From: Dehalococcoidia bacterium
GTDB lineage: Bacteria; Chloroflexota; Dehalococcoidia; UBA2979
Direction: 5' to 3'
Length of the DNA stretch: 43,644 nt
Assembly (NCBI GenBank): GCA_009379925.1
Contig: WHSU01000028.1
Location: 1 to 43,644, forward strand
Of this stretch, positions 42,449 to 43,644 are shown one piece after another. The notes beneath the pieces are model-generated. The model searched no databases. It had not been told where the DNA came from and saw nothing but the letters and a program-made list of their open reading frames with translations. Positions within the stretch are counted from its first letter, which is position 1. The number at the start of each line of letters is the position of its first letter. The position numbers and the translations under genes are program-made.

Positions 42449-43121
42449 CGGGGCCCTTCGCGCGCGTCGCACCGCCCCCACGTCGCGACGGGTAGAGGCT
42501 ACCGGACGCCAGCCCGGCCCGACACCCGACGCAGTCGAGGGCGCTCTCGGAGGCCAGGACCGCTAGCAGGGTGCTGCAAAGTCCCGTCCCCGAGAGCACG
42601 ACGGCGGTGAATACGATGGCGACCAGTGGGTTGCTGCTGCGCAGCCAGAAGAGCGCCACGGCCGCGCCCACAAGCAGGACGCTCCACCAGCGCAGCGGCG
42701 TCGAGGAGGGACGCGCACGGCGGTAGGTGCCCAGGGGGTCACGGATAGATGGGAGAATGCCGCTCAGTGCCCCGAGGGTGAGCATGAGCACAACGGCGGC
42801 CATGTTGCCGAGGGTGAGGAGCACACCGGGATCTACATCGGGCGGGAACCACGGGCCGCCCCTGATCGGAATCCGGGATACCAGCGGCAGGACGAGCCGG
42901 TGGAGCGCGGCACCGGCCACCGCACCAATCCCGGTGAAGGTGGCCAGCTCCGCGATCGTCAGCAGCGCCAGGTGGGACGTGCTGGCGCCGAGCAGACGAC
43001 GCGACATCGAGCGCGCGTTCGGCGTGCCCCCGACCGGCACATGCGTGGCACGATCGACCCGCGTCGAGGAGGATGGGTTCGCCGGCGGACCCTTCGTCGG
43101 GTGCGCTGGTGGGCCATTGCC
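42449..43121. other. 673-bp stretch with a decayed permease fragment and little else
   Basis: The minus strand carries the permease remnant described separately (about 42530-43007). Between it and the antiporter start, the frame becomes Arg/Gly-rich and shadow-like. The part near 43010-43121 may hold the promoter of the phosphotransferase gene. No complete gene is seen. Confidence 0.5.
42530..43007 (-). pseudogene. ABC transporter permease (FtsX/MacB-like) fragment
   Basis: A minus-strand frame from about 43007 down reads MSRRLLGASTSHLALLTIAE, then TLGNMAAVVLMLTLGALSGILPSIRD and WWSVLLVGAAVALFWLR, with several membrane segments. LGAS and the short ...LPSIRD... turn resemble FtsX-like permeases. 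It lacks the expected N-terminal part, upstream sequence is proline/serine-rich, and the C-terminal end runs into the antiporter start, where homology-like character ends. I read it as a middle piece of a larger permease gene, broken at both ends. No ATPase partner is nearby. Boundaries are approximate. Confidence 0.5.
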
Positions 43122-43644
43122 ATGACCGGAATCGAAGCTTCGACCTCTCCCCCTGCCTTGCCGCGCTGGTTTGGACCTAGAGCCAGCCCAGATGATCCGG
43201 CCGTCTCGGCCCTGATCGACCGCGTCGCGCGCGGGGCCGGATGGGCAGACATCGGCGGTGGGTTCAACCTCAACCTGCGGATAGACGCTGAGCCGCCGGT
43301 TGTCCTCCGGATTCACAGGCCCTGGGTCCGCCGCGGGCGGGTCGCGGGACTGCGGCGCTTGCGGGAACGGCTCCAGCGGACGCAAGTCCGCGTCGCTCGG
43401 CCGATTCCGATTTCCGGCTGCGACCTCCTGAGGGTCGCTGATCGTTGGGCTGAGCTTGAGGAGTTCATCGATCACGTGCAGCCACGGGCGGACGAGGACT
43501 CCTACGTCCGCCTATTCGAGGAGCTCGGACGCGTTCACACTGCGCTCAAAGCAGTCTGGGAGCCCAGTCCGCCCGAACCCCTCGACGACCACAGAACCTT
43601 CGGCCAACTGCGTTACTCGGTCGGCTTCACACGCCGCAGGCTCG
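43122..43644 (+). CDS. APH-like phosphotransferase (5' part; cut by window edge)
   Basis: An open frame from ATG 43122 to the window end, 174 codons, with no stop. The translation begins MTGIEASTSPPALPRWFG and has GGGFNLNLRIDAEPPVVLRIHRP, the nucleotide-binding N-lobe of the aminoglycoside/homoserine-kinase-like phosphotransferase family, then VARPIPISG and LEEFIDHVQPRADED. Catalytic HGD/N motifs lie beyond the edge. Composition is somewhat lower in GC than in the bulk of the window. The frame reads through coding-looking sequence while the opposite frame is a shadow. The start lacks a clear ribosome site (GGTGGG further upstream). Substrate unknown. Confidence 0.75.
   Translation, partial: MTGIEASTSPPALPRWFGPRASPDDPAVSALIDRVARGAGWADIGGGFNLNLRIDAEPPVVLRIHRPWVRRGRVAGLRRLRERLQRTQVRVARPIPISGCDLLRVADRWAELEEFIDHVQPRADEDSYVRLFEELGRVHTALKAVWEPSPPEPLDDHRTFGQLRYSVGFTRRRL

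Noticed and set aside
1..43644. CRISPR arrays, insertion sequences or rRNA
   Set aside because: No regularly spaced repeats, transposase motifs or conserved rRNA stretches were seen in the window.

Overview
The window is about 43.6 kb of high-GC bacterial chromosome, mostly single-copy metabolic and regulatory genes, with no phage, IS element, CRISPR array or rRNA. Several genes have F420-, Dos- or Eis-like relatives typical of Actinobacteria. The overall mix (fused response regulator/thioredoxin-reductase protein with its cognate kinase, type III CoA-transferase, paired M16 peptidases, formate-THF ligase, TTG starts behind strong AGGAGG sites, and some apparently leaderless genes) suggests a Chloroflexota bacterium, perhaps Dehalococcoidia-like. 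That assignment is inference from gene content and composition; no marker gene settles it.

Left part (1-8.3 kb): the tail of an unknown gene; a divergent sensor kinase and a response regulator fused to a thioredoxin-reductase-like flavoprotein; a LiaF-like membrane protein; MsrA; an amidohydrolase; an orphan Tat lipoprotein resembling ferric-siderophore binding proteins behind a 600-bp gene-free stretch; then tRNA-Leu(CAA) and tRNA-Gly(GCC). From 8.3 to 12.7 kb, three minus-strand genes encode dephospho-CoA kinase, a penicillin-acylase-type Ntn hydrolase and a D-threonine-aldolase-like PLP enzyme.

Middle (12.8-25.2 kb): a duplicated-module membrane protein, a small orphan, a TadG-like protein with repeated NGN motifs, threonine synthase overlapping a DUF2332 gene interrupted by an in-frame TGA, a lower-GC gap with an antitoxin-like remnant, an Eis-like acetyltransferase, a winged-helix methyltransferase, a slipin, a DinB-fold protein, an NfeD serine protease facing the slipin, and formate-THF ligase.

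Right part (25.2-43.6 kb): a three-gene DosS/DosR/universal-stress-protein operon; an amidase overlapping an aminoglycoside/choline-kinase-like phosphotransferase; a minus-strand crotonase, LLM oxidoreductase and cupin set; CsbD with a clear rho-independent terminator; a CoA-transferase with a VOC protein; an MFS transporter; a small secreted Cys protein; an inactive/active M16 peptidase pair; a degenerate NodB-fold protein; a Na+/H+ antiporter with TrkA domains; a decayed ABC-permease fragment; and the start of an APH-like phosphotransferase cut by the window edge.

Taken together, redox and stress handling recurs: two sensor systems (one flavoprotein-linked, one Dos-like with a universal stress protein), MsrA, CsbD, slipin/NfeD and a LiaF-like protein. 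CoA and fatty-acyl chemistry (CoaE, CoA-transferase, crotonase) and one-carbon and amino-acid metabolism (Fhs, ThrC) make up much of the rest. I found no clear novel multi-gene system. The best leads are the interrupted DUF2332 gene, the split and trimmed slipin/NfeD pair, the NGN-repeat TadG-like protein, the leaderless-promoter pattern and the gene debris at the right edge.
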